15,304 nucleotides of DNA from positions 1-15,304 of the forward strand of contig CATYJC010000033.1 in assembly GCA_958407555.1 (NCBI GenBank), in the 5' to 3' direction. The stretch's first letter is position 1. The number at the start of each line of letters is the position of its first letter. Positions 8,011-14,805 of the stretch are shown here, one piece after another. Origin of the DNA: an uncultured Collinsella sp. GTDB taxonomy: Bacteria; Actinomycetota; Coriobacteriia; Coriobacteriales; Coriobacteriaceae. Position numbers and translations under genes: made by a program. The notes under the pieces are model-generated. The model was not told the DNA's origin and did not search any database. It worked only from the letters and a program-made list of their open reading frames with translations.

Positions 8011-8054
8011 AAAAAGAAAAGCGGGACCCGCCGAGCAATCGGCAGGCCCCGCTT
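8011..8054 (-). terminator. Terminator of the rplM-rpsI operon
   Basis: A long stem (8019-8034 with 8039-8054, two mismatches, GCAA loop) is followed on the - strand by CTTTTCTTTTT-type sequence at 8020-8011. It lies 30 bases after the rpsI stop and before glmM. It therefore separates ribosomal protein genes from glmM unless there is read-through. Confidence 0.87.
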
Positions 8055-8084
8055 GTACATTGTATCTCGTAAGGAGATAAAACC

Positions 8085-8480
<396 letters not shown>

Positions 8481-8482
8481 CT

Positions 8483-8926
8483 TTAAGCCTCCAGCTCAAT
8501 CTTCGTGGGGTTCTGGGCAGCGTGCGGATGCTCGGCACCAGCGTAGACCTTAAGCTTGGTCATCTGGGCACGGCCGAGGGTGGTCTTGGGCAGCATACCG
8601 CGAACGGCGCGCTCGATGACCTTCTCCGGGTGCTTCTCCATAGCCTGGCGGAAGCTCTCAGCCTTGAGGCCGCCGTTGTAGCCGCTGTGGCGATAATAGG
8701 TCTTCGTGTCGGCCTTGTTACCGGTAAGCTGGACCTTATCGGCGTTGATGACGACAACGAAGTCGCCGCAGTCGCTATTGGGCGTGAACTGGGGCTTGTT
8801 CTTACCGCGCAGGATCATTGCGATCTGGGTGGCAAGACGGCCCAGGACAGCACCATCGGCGTCGACGAGAACCCAGTTGCGCTGGACCTCGCCCTGCTTG
8901 GCGTAGTGAGTCGATTTCGAAATCAC
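8483..8926 (-). CDS. rplM: Large ribosomal subunit protein uL13
   Basis: This 147-residue protein is uL13, an early-assembling protein of the 50S subunit. The N-terminal WVLVDADGAVLGRLAT, the central FVVVINADKVQLTGNK and YYRHSGYNGGLK, and the RAVRGMLPKTTLGR segment are family signatures. It starts with GTG at 8926, preceded by GGAGGAG at 5 bases; no ATG fits. It is the first gene of the rplM-rpsI operon, downstream of a good promoter and a leader of roughly 60 bases. In that leader, TGCAGAG can pair with CTCTGTA. uL13 operons are autoregulated through their leaders in some bacteria, but no named leader motif is recognised here. Confidence 0.98.
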   Translation of the reverse strand: MISKSTHYAKQGEVQRNWVLVDADGAVLGRLATQIAMILRGKNKPQFTPNSDCGDFVVVINADKVQLTGNKADTKTYYRHSGYNGGLKAESFRQAMEKHPEKVIERAVRGMLPKTTLGRAQMTKLKVYAGAEHPHAAQNPTKIELEA

Positions 8927-8992
8927 TTAGACTCCTCCATGTACAGTACGTGTTGTTACAGAGATTCACGGGGCTCTGCAAGTAACCCGTCC

Positions 8993-9020
8993 ATATTACC
9001 CCGCTCGCCGCCCGAGTCAA
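8993..9020 (-). promoter_or_regulatory. Sigma70-type promoter of rplM-rpsI
   Basis: On the - strand TTGACT (9020-9015) and TAATAT (8998-8993) are separated by 16 bases. It lies about 65 bases upstream of the rplM start codon and is one of the best promoter matches in the window, as expected for a ribosomal protein operon. Confidence 0.8.
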
Positions 9021-9083
9021 CAGGTATTTTGGTTCTGACCAGACTTTCTGCACATGTCGTCCATGGGTCATGACGTCGCGACA

Positions 9084-9962
9084 CTAGCGCTCGACAAATG
9101 CCTCGATATCTCCCAGCAAGCGCTTTGCCTCCTGGCGGCCCTGAATATACAGGTCGAGGAGCTTTGCTGGATCGTGCTCAACGTGGCCGACCTCGACCGG
9201 CTTTTGCGGAGCAACGACCAGTGCGCGGCCCTCGCGCTCATACTTCCACAGATGCATGCGCTGGATGTTATAGCGGTCGTGGCGCGTCTCGATAGCCTCG
9301 AGCAGGTAGGGGTAGTCGGCATAGCGGGCGCGCGCGGCGGGCATAAACTCGTAGGGCTTTTTCTCGTACGAGCGGTCCTGCGTGACAATGACAACCGCGC
9401 GATCGAAGCCCGCCTCCTCCAGCACGTGCTCGATGGGAACCGAATCGGCTACGCCACCGTCGACGTATTTGTGCCCGTCAATCTCGACCGGCGGCGTCAC
9501 CAGCGGCAGCGACGTCGAGGCGCGCACTGCATCGAGGTCGAGCACGGCGCTTTTGACCGGCAGGTACGCGGCAGTTCCAAAGAGCATGTCCGTCGCGACG
9601 GCGTACATCTCGATGGGGCTCGCATCAAACGTCTCGTTGTCAAAGGGATCCAGGCGGTCCTGGACATCGTTGAAGATAAAGTCGTAGCCCACAATAGAAC
9701 CCGTAGACGCAAACGATGCGGCACCCATGAAGCGGTTGTCGTTGCAGAAAGCCAGGTTGATGCGGTTGGCACGGCCGATCTGGTGCGACTTGTAGTTCAC
9801 GCCGTTGAGGGCACCGGCCGATACGCCATATACCGCCGGAATCTCGACGCCAGCCTCCATGAGGACGTCGAGCACGCCTGCGGTAAATTGCCCGCGGAAG
9901 CTGCCGCCCTCCAAAACGAGCGCGACCTTGCCGGCGTTCTTTGCCTTATCTTCTGCAGTCAT
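9084..9962 (-). CDS. Patatin-like phospholipase
   Basis: This 292-residue protein belongs to the patatin-like acyl hydrolases, with a Ser-Asp dyad. The oxyanion loop is GGSFRG (19-24), the nucleophile is Ser48 in GVSAG (46-50), and the partner is Asp168 in DGG (168-170). All are intact, so it should be an active lipid acyl hydrolase; the substrate is unknown. It has no signal peptide or membrane segment, so it probably acts in the cytoplasm or at the inner membrane face. It resembles the short bacterial YjjU/RssA-like proteins in length and layout. GGAGG 5 bases before the ATG fixes the start. It lies 157 bases upstream of rplM, which has its own promoter, and no clear terminator follows it. 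Confidence 0.92.
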   Translation of the reverse strand: MTAEDKAKNAGKVALVLEGGSFRGQFTAGVLDVLMEAGVEIPAVYGVSAGALNGVNYKSHQIGRANRINLAFCNDNRFMGAASFASTGSIVGYDFIFNDVQDRLDPFDNETFDASPIEMYAVATDMLFGTAAYLPVKSAVLDLDAVRASTSLPLVTPPVEIDGHKYVDGGVADSVPIEHVLEEAGFDRAVVIVTQDRSYEKKPYEFMPAARARYADYPYLLEAIETRHDRYNIQRMHLWKYEREGRALVVAPQKPVEVGHVEHDPAKLLDLYIQGRQEAKRLLGDIEAFVER

Positions 9963-10089
9963 GTTGACCTCCTGCTGTTTCGTTTTGGCCTTCTTCTACC
10001 CAGTTTTACGGAGGAGAGCGCGCAGGTTTTGGAGTTAAGGGGGCGGGGCGGTCGACGGGAAAGCGCGTCCCGGCCTGCGTTGCCAAGGC

Positions 10090-10154
10090 GTTTTCTTTAC
10101 GCCCGCGCCCTGCATAGAGTTCGATTCTCCGCGGTACGGGGGGATCCGTTGATG
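10090..10154. repeat. Partial repeat unit (right end only)
   Basis: These 65 bases are the right end of the tandem unit without its left half. They differ from 10303-10366 only by one T/C change and one extra G in a G-run. The block contains GAGTTCGATTCTCCGCGG at 10117-10134, which matches the T-arm and acceptor end of the tmRNA gene in the opposite orientation. Confidence 0.85.
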
Positions 10155-10210
10155 GGTTGAGGCCGGGGCAAGACGCCCGATCGGCATCGCATCGATATTG
10201 AGCTGAGGCA

Positions 10211-10366
10211 TTGCGCGGAGAATCCGCGTGTTCGCTTCGCGAACCCGCACCGGCTTCGGCCGCCTGCCGGCGTCCTCGCCCGCGGGCTAAAAACGCTCAC
10301 GCGTTTTCTTTACGCCCGCGCCCTGCACAGAGTTCGATTCTCCGCGGTACGGGGGATCCGTTGATG
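10211..10366. repeat. Repeat unit 1 with terminal inverted repeats
   Basis: The unit begins with GCGCGGAGAATC (10213-10224) and carries its complement GATTCTCCGCGG near the right end (10336-10347). Inside are hairpins: GTTCGC/GCGAAC (10230-10244), CCGGC/GCCGG (10250-10270) and AAAACGC/GCGTTTT (10290-10307). It is repeated about 210 bases further on. Confidence 0.85.
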
Positions 10367-10420
10367 CGGGGTTTGGCCAGCTGAGATTCGATATCATCGC
10401 ATCTATATAGGTTTGAGGCT

Positions 10421-10558
10421 TTGCGCGGAGAATCCGCGTATTTGCTTCGCAAATCCGCACCGGCTTCGGCCGCCTGTCGGCGTCCTCGCCCGCTCGCTAC
10501 AAACGCTCCGCGTTTGTTTAACGCTCGCGCCCTGCACAGAGTTCGATTCTCCGCGGTA
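10421..10558. repeat. Repeat unit 2 with terminal inverted repeats
   Basis: This copy has the same layout as unit 1. Its first 73 bases differ from unit 1 at five positions, all of which keep pairing in the hairpins (ATTTGC/GCAAAT at 10440-10454; CCGGC with GTCGG). The lower hairpin becomes ACAAACGC/GCGTTTGT (10499-10517). The right end (10539-10556) stops just before the tmRNA terminator. Confidence 0.85.
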
Positions 10559-10570
10559 TCTATAGGTAAT

Positions 10571-10604
10571 AAAAAAGCAGGTAGAGGCACTTCTCTACCT
10601 GCTT
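10571..10604 (-). terminator. Terminator of ssrA
   Basis: A perfect 12-bp stem (10575-10586 with 10593-10604) with a 6-base loop is followed on the - strand by a run of six T residues (complement of 10571-10576). It lies 8 bases after the encoded CCA end of the tmRNA. Confidence 0.92.
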
Positions 10605-10612
10605 GTAACTAT

Positions 10613-10976
10613 TGGTGGAGGCGCGGAGAATCGAACTCCGGTCCACGAAAGCCCCCTGATTGGCATCTCCAAGCTCAGTCGCTGGTTTAGTCTCGGACGC
10701 CTTGCGCACAGCGACACGCTCGCAGCGTCCTAACCGGTTCGGTCTTAGCCTGCGCCATACCGATTACGTGCGCAGGAGCATTCCCCTAACATGACGTCGC
10801 GCCGGTGTCGGGGAAATCACCGGGTTGACGCGCCGCTATAAACTAAGCAGCGAGAGCCATAGGCTCAAAAGAAGAGTTGTTGTCAATTCAATTTGACGGT
10901 ACCCCTATTTAACGAGGCGAGGAGACCTCGGCTTGCTTCCTCTCTCAGAGCTATCGTGTCGAAACCAGTCGCCCCC
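10613..10976 (-). ncRNA. ssrA: Transfer-messenger RNA (tmRNA)
   Basis: This 364-base single-piece tmRNA rescues stalled ribosomes and tags unfinished proteins for breakdown, together with SmpB (not in this window). The 5' end GGGGGCGACTGGTTTCGAC pairs as an acceptor stem with CGCCTCC near the 3' end, with G3 opposite U as required by alanyl-tRNA synthetase; discriminator A and CCA are encoded. The T-arm CGGAG-TTCGATT-CTCCG is intact. The tag frame ends with a TAG (10843-10845) and reads DNNSSFEPMALAA, closing with the expected ALAA-type degron. The first tag codon is uncertain: the frame is closed by a TGA two codons before GAC (10882-10884), so the resume codon is GAC or the ATT before it, not the usual GCN. 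No clear promoter was identified. Confidence 0.95.
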
Positions 10977-10999
10977 GAATGTCGGGAAAGTCTGGATGG

Positions 11000-11023
11000 T
11001 ATCGGGCCTGCAAACACCCGATA
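11000..11023. repeat. Inverted repeat upstream of ssrA
   Basis: TATCGGG and CCCGATA are perfect 7-bp arms with a 10-base gap, 24 bases upstream of the mature tmRNA 5' end. It could be an operator or a hairpin in the tmRNA precursor. A second small GC stem (GCGGG/CCCGC) lies near 11050. Confidence 0.45.
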
Positions 11024-11149
11024 ACCGTCGACTTTTCAAGGAACACGCGGGATGAACCCGCTCGTGGATAGCTATCTTACCACGTTCTAAAGGCAGACAG
11101 CTGCTCTATGCACGAGCTGTGAAGACCCTAATGTGCACCATACTTCGCA

Positions 11150-11178
11150 CTTTTGCCACCGAACGCGTCACGTATATT
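11150..11178 (+). promoter_or_regulatory. Weak candidate promoter for the 11215 gene
   Basis: TATATT at 11173-11178 is a good -10 element about 37 bases before the start codon. At 17 bases upstream the -35 position reads CTTTTG, a poor match, so this promoter is tentative. Confidence 0.3.
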
Positions 11179-11214
11179 TTCGCCAAGCAAAATTGACCCG
11201 TCGAAAGGACCGTT

Positions 11215-11649
11215 ATGGATACCAAGCAGCAACTCGTCAATGCCCTCGCAGGCCTGGGCTCAACCATTACCGAAGCTATGGATGTCATCGAAGGCTTTGT
11301 CCCCTGCGGGCATCCCGCCCTCACGGTATCGAACGCACTCGTCGCGCTGGACACTGACGATGATGTAGCTCTCGCCCAGCAGCTTGAGACCGTCGAGGGC
11401 TTTATCGACCACGTGAGCGAAAACCGCGGCGTGACCGCCTACCACGGCGTCGAGGTCGAGCTCGCGGGTCCCAAAGCCGATCTGCTCGCAGCAATCCGCG
11501 AGGTAGGCGCCCTTATGCAGACCGCAGGCGTCAAAAACACCCAGGTCAACGAGTGGGTCTACCGCAGCCTGGCAGCACTCGACAGCTCCGACGAAAAGGC
11601 AGCCGAGCAGCTCGCAGAAAGTCCCGCCATTAAGGCCGAGCTTTTGTAA
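11215..11649 (+). CDS. Protein of unknown function, 144 residues
   Basis: I do not recognise this protein. It is acidic and mostly helical in character, with no signal peptide, membrane segment or catalytic motif. Visible landmarks are a single Cys in FVPCGHPALTVSNALVALDTDDD near residues 28-50, and two similar stretches (NALVALDTDDDVALAQQLE and SLAALDSSDEKAAEQLAES) that look like a divergent internal duplication. The gene is well supported: AAAGGA lies 5 bases before the ATG, and the codon use is C/G-ending like its neighbours. It stands alone, divergent from ssrA and convergent with the PIN toxin gene, ending 9 bases before a hairpin. The internal similarity suggests a two-repeat helical domain; function cannot be inferred. 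Confidence 0.8.
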   Translation: MDTKQQLVNALAGLGSTITEAMDVIEGFVPCGHPALTVSNALVALDTDDDVALAQQLETVEGFIDHVSENRGVTAYHGVEVELAGPKADLLAAIREVGALMQTAGVKNTQVNEWVYRSLAALDSSDEKAAEQLAESPAIKAELL

Positions 11650-11658
11650 ATAGCAGAC

Positions 11659-11695
11659 GCGGGCCCCTTGGCGCATCGTCGTCCAAGAGGCCCGC
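11659..11695. terminator. Hairpin between convergent genes
   Basis: GCGGGCC pairs with GGCCCGC and, after one mismatch, CTTGG pairs with CCAAG, with an 11-base loop. It sits between the ends of the unknown + gene and the - strand PIN gene, so it can serve both. There is no T-run on either side, as with the hairpin at 5981-6014. Confidence 0.6.
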
Positions 11696-11707
11696 AAACA
11701 GTTCGCG

Positions 11708-12223
11708 TCAACCGATAGCCGCGCCGCCACGTTCGGTCAAAGCCAGAATTGGCATCATTTGGCGCGGGGTCTTTGCTGCAAGATCGGCATGTTCGAGCAG
11801 CTTACGATCGTTGGTCACCAAGTAATCGACCTGCGCGCGCTTGCACGCGGCGAGCACCAAGTTGTCCTCGTAATCGCGATGGAGCGCTAAGTATTTGTCG
11901 GCCAGCCAAAGGTCCGACGCATCTGCGCCCACGGCCGTGGCGTTTTCGGTCATGTTCCGAACAAACGCCAACGCCGCATCGCCAATTGCACGGGCAGATG
12001 CCTCGTCGAGCGCTCCCCCGCTGGCAAGAACGCTGCGCTTCAGTTCGTGTTGGACAACGTACAGCACGTCCTTGGCGATATGCACCGGAAAGAACAGCAA
12101 TGCCCCCGCCTCCGTCGCCTGCCCAATAAACGCGCGTGCGGCAAGCGACTCGGCATGGTCGGCGCAAAACGAATCGACCCATACGTTGGCATCCACCATT
12201 ATTTTGAGGGGAGCCCCGCTCAC
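11708..12223 (-). CDS. PIN-domain toxin (type II toxin-antitoxin)
   Basis: This 171-residue protein has the PIN nuclease layout. The N-terminal acidic strand is IMVDANVWVDSF (Asp11), and the conserved C-terminal acidic pair lies in RDYEDNLVLAACKRAQVDYLVTNDRKLL (Asp120 and Asp139). An intermediate Glu is probably Glu60. PIN toxins cut RNA using divalent metal; the target is unknown. The GTG at 12223 is chosen because it overlaps the antitoxin stop by four bases (GTGA), giving coupled translation. An ATG at 12199 is an alternative start. The frame is open for 67 codons further upstream, but this lies inside the antitoxin gene. The arrangement of antitoxin first and toxin second is the norm. Confidence 0.85.
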   Translation of the reverse strand: MSGAPLKIMVDANVWVDSFCADHAESLAARAFIGQATEAGALLFFPVHIAKDVLYVVQHELKRSVLASGGALDEASARAIGDAALAFVRNMTENATAVGADASDLWLADKYLALHRDYEDNLVLAACKRAQVDYLVTNDRKLLEHADLAAKTPRQMMPILALTERGGAAIG

Positions 12224-12573
12224 AGAATCATCCCCTTTTGGCGATAGCGCTCGTCCATGGCTTCGGAATAGATTGTGTCCCAATCGCGATCGTCGGATAC
12301 AGGCGACGCAGCGATGCCCATATCTGCATAAAGCCGGTCTGCCGCTGCCCACGACGCGGCGAACGGAGTATCGGGCGCGACGGCCTGCTGCCGGTCGTCG
12401 ACGGCCGCAAGCACTTCCTCGCACTGCCCGCCACCCTGCGCGACCTTGGCCACCACCTTTTTGATGAGCTCGGGCAGCGACCCGCCCGAAAGCCGCAGCG
12501 CCTCCTCGGCACGGTTCTTGACCTGGCGATCCACGCGAACGTTCACCTGCGCCATGCCGCTAACAGCACCCAT
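12220..12573 (-). CDS. RelB/DinJ-like ribbon-helix-helix antitoxin
   Basis: This 117-residue protein begins with a ribbon-helix-helix DNA-binding segment (AQVNVRVDRQVKNRAEEAL, residues 8-26) similar to RelB/DinJ antitoxins. The C-terminal part is acidic and probably wraps the toxin (DDRDWDTIYSEAMDERY, near residues 94-110). It should neutralise the PIN protein and repress the operon. The ATG at 12573 has GTGAGG 5 bases upstream; an internal Met at residue 7 lacks such a site. RelB-type antitoxins more often pair with RelE/YafQ-type toxins, so the PIN partner is a less usual combination. The gene follows a good promoter with operator-like repeats. Confidence 0.82.
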   Translation of the reverse strand: MGAVSGMAQVNVRVDRQVKNRAEEALRLSGGSLPELIKKVVAKVAQGGGQCEEVLAAVDDRQQAVAPDTPFAASWAAADRLYADMGIAASPVSDDRDWDTIYSEAMDERYRQKGMIL

Positions 12574-12604
12574 CTCAACCTCACCTTCGACTTTTGCTAT
12601 CTAA

Positions 12605-12635
12605 GCTAGCACAACTATATATTTCTGCTAGCACA
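12605..12635. promoter_or_regulatory. Paired operator-like repeats of the TA operon
   Basis: GCTAGCACA occurs at 12605-12613 and again at 12627-12635. The 22-base period is about two turns of the helix, so two repressor dimers could bind the same face of DNA. Each holds a GCTAGC palindromic core. One copy lies in the promoter spacer and the other over the likely transcription start, a classical position for autorepression by the antitoxin. Confidence 0.65.
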
Positions 12636-12642
12636 TGGTCAA
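12614..12642 (-). promoter_or_regulatory. Promoter of the toxin-antitoxin operon
   Basis: On the - strand TTGACC (12642-12637) and TATAGT (12619-12614) are separated by exactly 17 bases, each one base off consensus. It lies about 40 bases before the antitoxin start codon. Confidence 0.82.
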
Positions 12643-12646
12643 ACGC

Positions 12647-12692
12647 AAAAGGCCTGCATTCTGGCGGCTGCAACACCGCCCAAATGCAGGCC
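12647..12692 (-). terminator. Terminator of the metal-ATPase operon
   Basis: GGCCTGCATT (12651-12660) pairs perfectly with AATGCAGGCC (12683-12692), and an inner GGCGG/CCGCC stem continues the hairpin. On the - strand it is followed by four T residues. It ends the transcript immediately before the toxin-antitoxin promoter. Confidence 0.85.
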
Positions 12693-12711
12693 AAAAACTT
12701 AAGTAAAAGCG

Positions 12712-14787
12712 CTAGCGCAGGTACGCCTTTGCGTTGCCCAGGCTGTAGGCGATCGTTGAGCCGTTGTGCAGCAGTGACGACGTCTGCGGAGTGATCATGC
12801 CGGTAATACCCAATGCCAACAGCGCCGAGTTGGTGAGCATCACCTTGGAATACGAACTCGACAGACGGTCGATAAGCCCCTGACTCATGCGGCGCAGGCG
12901 CACGATTGCGGCCAGATCTGTATCGGTCAGGATGATATCGGCGACCTCCTTGGCGATGTCGCTTCCGCCACCCATCGCCAGGCCCACGTCGGCCAAACCG
13001 AGCGCCGGCGAATCGTTGACGCCGTCGCCCACCATGGCAACGTGGCGCCCCTCGCTCTTAATGCGCTCCACATAAGCGTACTTATCCTCGGGCAGCAGCT
13101 CGGCCTTAAACTCGTCGACCCCCGCCTCTCGCGCAATGCGCTCGGCCGTGCGTTCGGAGTCGCCCGTAAGCATAACGACATGTTTGACGCCCAGCGCATG
13201 CAGATCGGCGATGGCCTCGCGCACTCCGGGCTTGAGCGGATCCTCGATGCCGAGCACGCCCACGACCGTGCCGTCGACCGCCAGGTACAGCGGCGACAAG
13301 CCCTGCATCTGGGACTCGATGCGCTCCTTGATGTCGGATTCGAGCTGCGCGCCCTCATCCTCAAATACAAAGTGCGCGGAACCGATGATGGCGCGACGCC
13401 CTTCGATGGACGAAGCGATACCGTGTGCCACGATGTACTCGACGGCGGCGTGGCGCTCGCGATGCTCGAGCCCACGCTCGCGGGCGGCGTTGACCACGGC
13501 ACGTGCCACCGGATGCGGAAAATGCTCCTCCAAGCAAGCGGAAAGGCGCAGGATCTCGTCCTCGCTCCAGCCATCGGTGGTGAGTACGCAGGCAAGACGC
13601 GGCTGCGCCTCGGTGAGCGTGCCGGTCTTATCAAACACGATGGTGTCGGCCTTGGCAAACGCCTCAAAGTACTTCGCGCCCTTGACCATAACGCCCATCT
13701 TGGCAGCATCGCTCATGGCGGTCATGACGGCAACGGAACCCGTGAGCTTGAGTGCGCACGAATAGTCGACCATCAGTGCCGCCGAGGTTTTGATGAGGCT
13801 GCGGGTGGTAAGCGCAACCAGGCCCGCGAGCAGGAAGTTCCACGGGACAATCTTATTGGCAAGATCCTCCATATGCGACTGGCCCTCGGACTTGAGCGAG
13901 TCGGCCGTCTGCACGAGCGAGACGATCGAGCGCAGTTTGGTTTGCGCCGTATTGGCACGCACACGCACCAAGATGCTGCCGTCTTCCACGACGGTGCCGG
14001 CGAACACGTCGTCGCCTGTGCTGCGCTCGACGGCCAGCGGCTCGCCGGTCAGGGTCGCCTGGTTGACCATGGCGCTCCCCTGCTCGACAACACCGTCGAT
14101 GCAAATGGACATGCCGGTGCGCACGGCAACCAGATCGCCGGGCTCAAGCTCGGTGGCGGCAACGCTCACTTCGGTGTCGCCGACCACTTTTTGCGCCTTG
14201 TCGGGCACATCGAGCAGCGAGTTGATGAGCTCGTTTTCGCTCATGGCGCGGGTGTAGTCCTCGAGCAGCTCGCCCACGTTGAGCAGGAACATCGTCTGGC
14301 CCGCGGTGTCGACATCACGCTTGACGAACGAAATGCCGATGGCCGAAGCGTCGAGCACGGGAACGGTCAGGCGCGGCTGCGCGAGCTCATGAAGGGCGGC
14401 GCGCAAAAAGGTCATGTAACCGGCCACGATAAACACCGCACGCAGAGGCGTCGGCAAGAACCAGCGACGTGCGTAATGGGCACCGATAAGTGTGGCAAGA
14501 TCCATGACGAGCTTGTGCTTGCGTGGCTCAAGCTGCATCACGTAGCCTGTCTTTGCGTCGGCAATGGCCTGAGCGTCGAGCGCACCGACGGCGGCCAGCA
14601 CGGCATCGCGGCGCGACTCGTCGTATTCGAGCGCCATCTGGCCAATACGGCCATATACGCGCACCTTGTGCACGCCATCGATATCGCCGCTGAGCTTAAG
14701 AAGTGCATCGAGATCGCTCTCTGGCACAGGACCCGCCAATTGAAGACGGGTCCTGCCGGGGATCTCGCTGATAATCGAGAATCTCAT
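12712..14787 (-). CDS. P1B-type metal-transporting ATPase
   Basis: This 691-residue membrane pump has the full P-type ATPase set: TGEP (247-250) in the actuator domain, DKTGT with the phosphorylated Asp386, HP (425-426) of the P1B nucleotide domain, TGDS, and GDGVNDSPAL from 587. The N-terminus (IPGRTRLQL at 9-17) looks like a degenerate heavy-metal-associated domain without CxxC. The transmembrane metal site is not CPC but SCA, in VDYSCALKL (340-348). The metal is therefore not predictable as Cu, Ag, Zn or Cd; such non-CPC pumps include Mn-, Fe- or Co-linked groups. It is translated 18 bases after a small membrane protein gene; its own ribosome binding site is weak, which suggests coupling. 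No metalloregulator gene is visible nearby. Confidence 0.93.
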   Translation of the reverse strand: MRFSIISEIPGRTRLQLAGPVPESDLDALLKLSGDIDGVHKVRVYGRIGQMALEYDESRRDAVLAAVGALDAQAIADAKTGYVMQLEPRKHKLVMDLATLIGAHYARRWFLPTPLRAVFIVAGYMTFLRAALHELAQPRLTVPVLDASAIGISFVKRDVDTAGQTMFLLNVGELLEDYTRAMSENELINSLLDVPDKAQKVVGDTEVSVAATELEPGDLVAVRTGMSICIDGVVEQGSAMVNQATLTGEPLAVERSTGDDVFAGTVVEDGSILVRVRANTAQTKLRSIVSLVQTADSLKSEGQSHMEDLANKIVPWNFLLAGLVALTTRSLIKTSAALMVDYSCALKLTGSVAVMTAMSDAAKMGVMVKGAKYFEAFAKADTIVFDKTGTLTEAQPRLACVLTTDGWSEDEILRLSACLEEHFPHPVARAVVNAARERGLEHRERHAAVEYIVAHGIASSIEGRRAIIGSAHFVFEDEGAQLESDIKERIESQMQGLSPLYLAVDGTVVGVLGIEDPLKPGVREAIADLHALGVKHVVMLTGDSERTAERIAREAGVDEFKAELLPEDKYAYVERIKSEGRHVAMVGDGVNDSPALGLADVGLAMGGGSDIAKEVADIILTDTDLAAIVRLRRMSQGLIDRLSSSYSKVMLTNSALLALGITGMITPQTSSLLHNGSTIAYSLGNAKAYLR

Positions 14788-14805
14788 AGTTTGTGCCTGG
14801 AAGCG

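Larger units (their letters stand above)
9963..10612. other. Gene-free region filled with tandem repeats
   Basis: No protein-coding gene is supported in these 650 bases. The first ~125 bases hold the unresolved patatin promoter region. From 10090 to 10558 the sequence is a ~210-bp tandem repeat (one partial and two full units), followed by the tmRNA terminator. Open frames here are products of the GC-rich repeats and lack ribosome binding sites. Confidence 0.8.

Noticed and set aside
10117..10134. tRNA genes suggested by TTCGATTCTCC motifs in the repeats
   Set aside because: Only a T-arm-like segment is present; no acceptor, D or anticodon arms can be built around it.
9054..10160. A 368-codon + strand open frame opposite the patatin gene
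   Set aside because: It is antisense to a gene with an intact Ser-Asp dyad and ends in repeat sequence.
10090..10558. CRISPR array
   Set aside because: The repeat period is about 210 bases, the units are long and hairpin-rich, the spacers are not of uniform size, and no cas gene is present.
10117..10638. attL/attR sites of an island integrated at the tmRNA 3' end
   Set aside because: The long 17-base matches are inverted relative to ssrA, whereas integration leaves direct repeats; no integrase is present and the enclosed segment is too short.
12224..12424. A 67-residue N-terminal extension of the PIN protein
   Set aside because: It lies entirely inside the antitoxin gene in another frame; the overlapping GTGA start is the normal coupled arrangement.
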